From contig NZ_BSSV01000001.1 in assembly GCF_030161435.1 (NCBI RefSeq), positions 744,001-808,000 on the forward strand: a stretch of 64,000 nt of DNA. The letters run 5' to 3'. Shown here piece by piece: positions 63,821 through 64,000 of the stretch. How positions within the stretch are numbered: position 1 is the stretch's first letter; every line of letters begins with the position of its first letter. Source of the DNA: Thalassotalea loyana. Lineage in GTDB: Bacteria > Pseudomonadota > Gammaproteobacteria > Enterobacterales > Alteromonadaceae. The translations under genes and the position numbers were made by a program. Below the pieces are notes generated by a model. That model was not told where the DNA came from and ran no database searches. It saw only the letters and a program-made list of their open reading frames with translations.

Positions 63821-64000
63821 GTGAGTAGCGTAAAGCTAAGGATTGGGGTAATTAGCCTTTTTCCTGAAATGTTTGATGCAATCACACAGTATGGGGTGAC
63901 AGGCCGAGCGATACGTAACGAAATTATTGAGTTTCATTCGTGGAACCCAAGAGATTTCACTCATGATAAACATCGCACTGTTGACGATCGACCTTATGGC
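63821..64000 (+). CDS. trmD: tRNA (guanine37-N1)-methyltransferase TrmD, 3' end outside window
   Basis: First 60 codons of TrmD, from GTG 63821: '[15 protein letters not shown]' and 'YGVTGRAI' then '[19 protein letters not shown]' and 'DRPYG', all diagnostic of the SPOUT-class m1G37 methyltransferase. The gene runs off the window edge. It follows rimM by 3 bases, the usual operon order; rplS is expected next. Confidence 0.95.
   Translation, partial: MSSVKLRIGVISLFPEMFDAITQYGVTGRAIRNEIIEFHSWNPRDFTHDKHRTVDDRPYG

Overview
The window is about 64 kb of ordinary-density chromosome from a marine gammaproteobacterium. The low GC content, the gene content (rhombosortase-type GlyGly-CTERM proteases, an SO_0444-type permease, ExeA/ExeB-type secretion genes) and the local synteny (ffh-ypjD-corB; mla-murA next to kdsD/lpt/rpoN; ygiM-ygiF and glnE-hldE) suggest Alteromonadales, most likely Colwelliaceae (Colwellia/Thalassotalea-like). 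That family-level placement is inference. I saw no tRNA or rRNA genes, CRISPR arrays, insertion sequences or prophage genes.

Layout. 1-4.3 kb: corB-like gene (cut by the window edge), ypjD and a Cys-rich metal-efflux permease, divergent from ffh. 4.3-14.3 kb: two large secreted subtilase-fold proteins, one intact and one with a destroyed active site, followed by a membrane-anchored winged-helix regulator. A helically phased direct-repeat array lies upstream of the degenerate protease. 14.4-17.9 kb: darP, pmbA, mgtE. 18.0-25.8 kb: the envelope/nitrogen block yrbG-kdsD-kdsC-lptC-lptA-lptB-rpoN-hpf-ptsN-rapZ-ptsO, all on the minus strand. 26.1-30.7 kb: mlaFEDCB-ibaG-murA on the plus strand. 30.8-34.5 kb: gspA-gspB and an HD-GYP phosphodiesterase. 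34.5-39.5 kb: leuABCD with an attenuation leader. 39.7-43.7 kb: a surface-glycan island (wzi, tagD-like, CDP-glycerol glycerophosphotransferase, GT4). 43.7-48.3 kb: ygiM, ygiF, L,D-transpeptidase, acyltransferase and an Lpp-like lipoprotein. 48.4-54.3 kb: a yjfIJKL-like cluster with a PspA homologue, a membrane aminopropyltransferase, a double DUF350 protein and a lipoprotein with a very basic tail; the same palindrome, GACATAWTATGTC, occurs in front of two of its transcription units. 54.5-60.7 kb: glnE, a TcpQ-like protein, lpxL and hldE. 60.7-64 kb: a second winged-helix/propeller regulator, then rpsP-rimM-trmD (cut by the window edge).

How the genes work together. The dominant theme is building and maintaining the cell envelope: Kdo and heptose supply (kdsD, kdsC, hldE), lipid A acylation (lpxL), LPS transport (lptABC), phospholipid retrograde transport (mla), peptidoglycan synthesis and cross-linking (murA, L,D-transpeptidase, Lpp-like protein), type II secretion (gspAB) and surface glycan attachment (wzi, CDP-glycerol genes). 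The secreted proteases probably leave by type II secretion and are processed by rhombosortase. The most unusual items are the pseudo-subtilase with its upstream phased repeat array, the palindrome-controlled yjf-type cluster, and the Gram-negative CDP-glycerol module.
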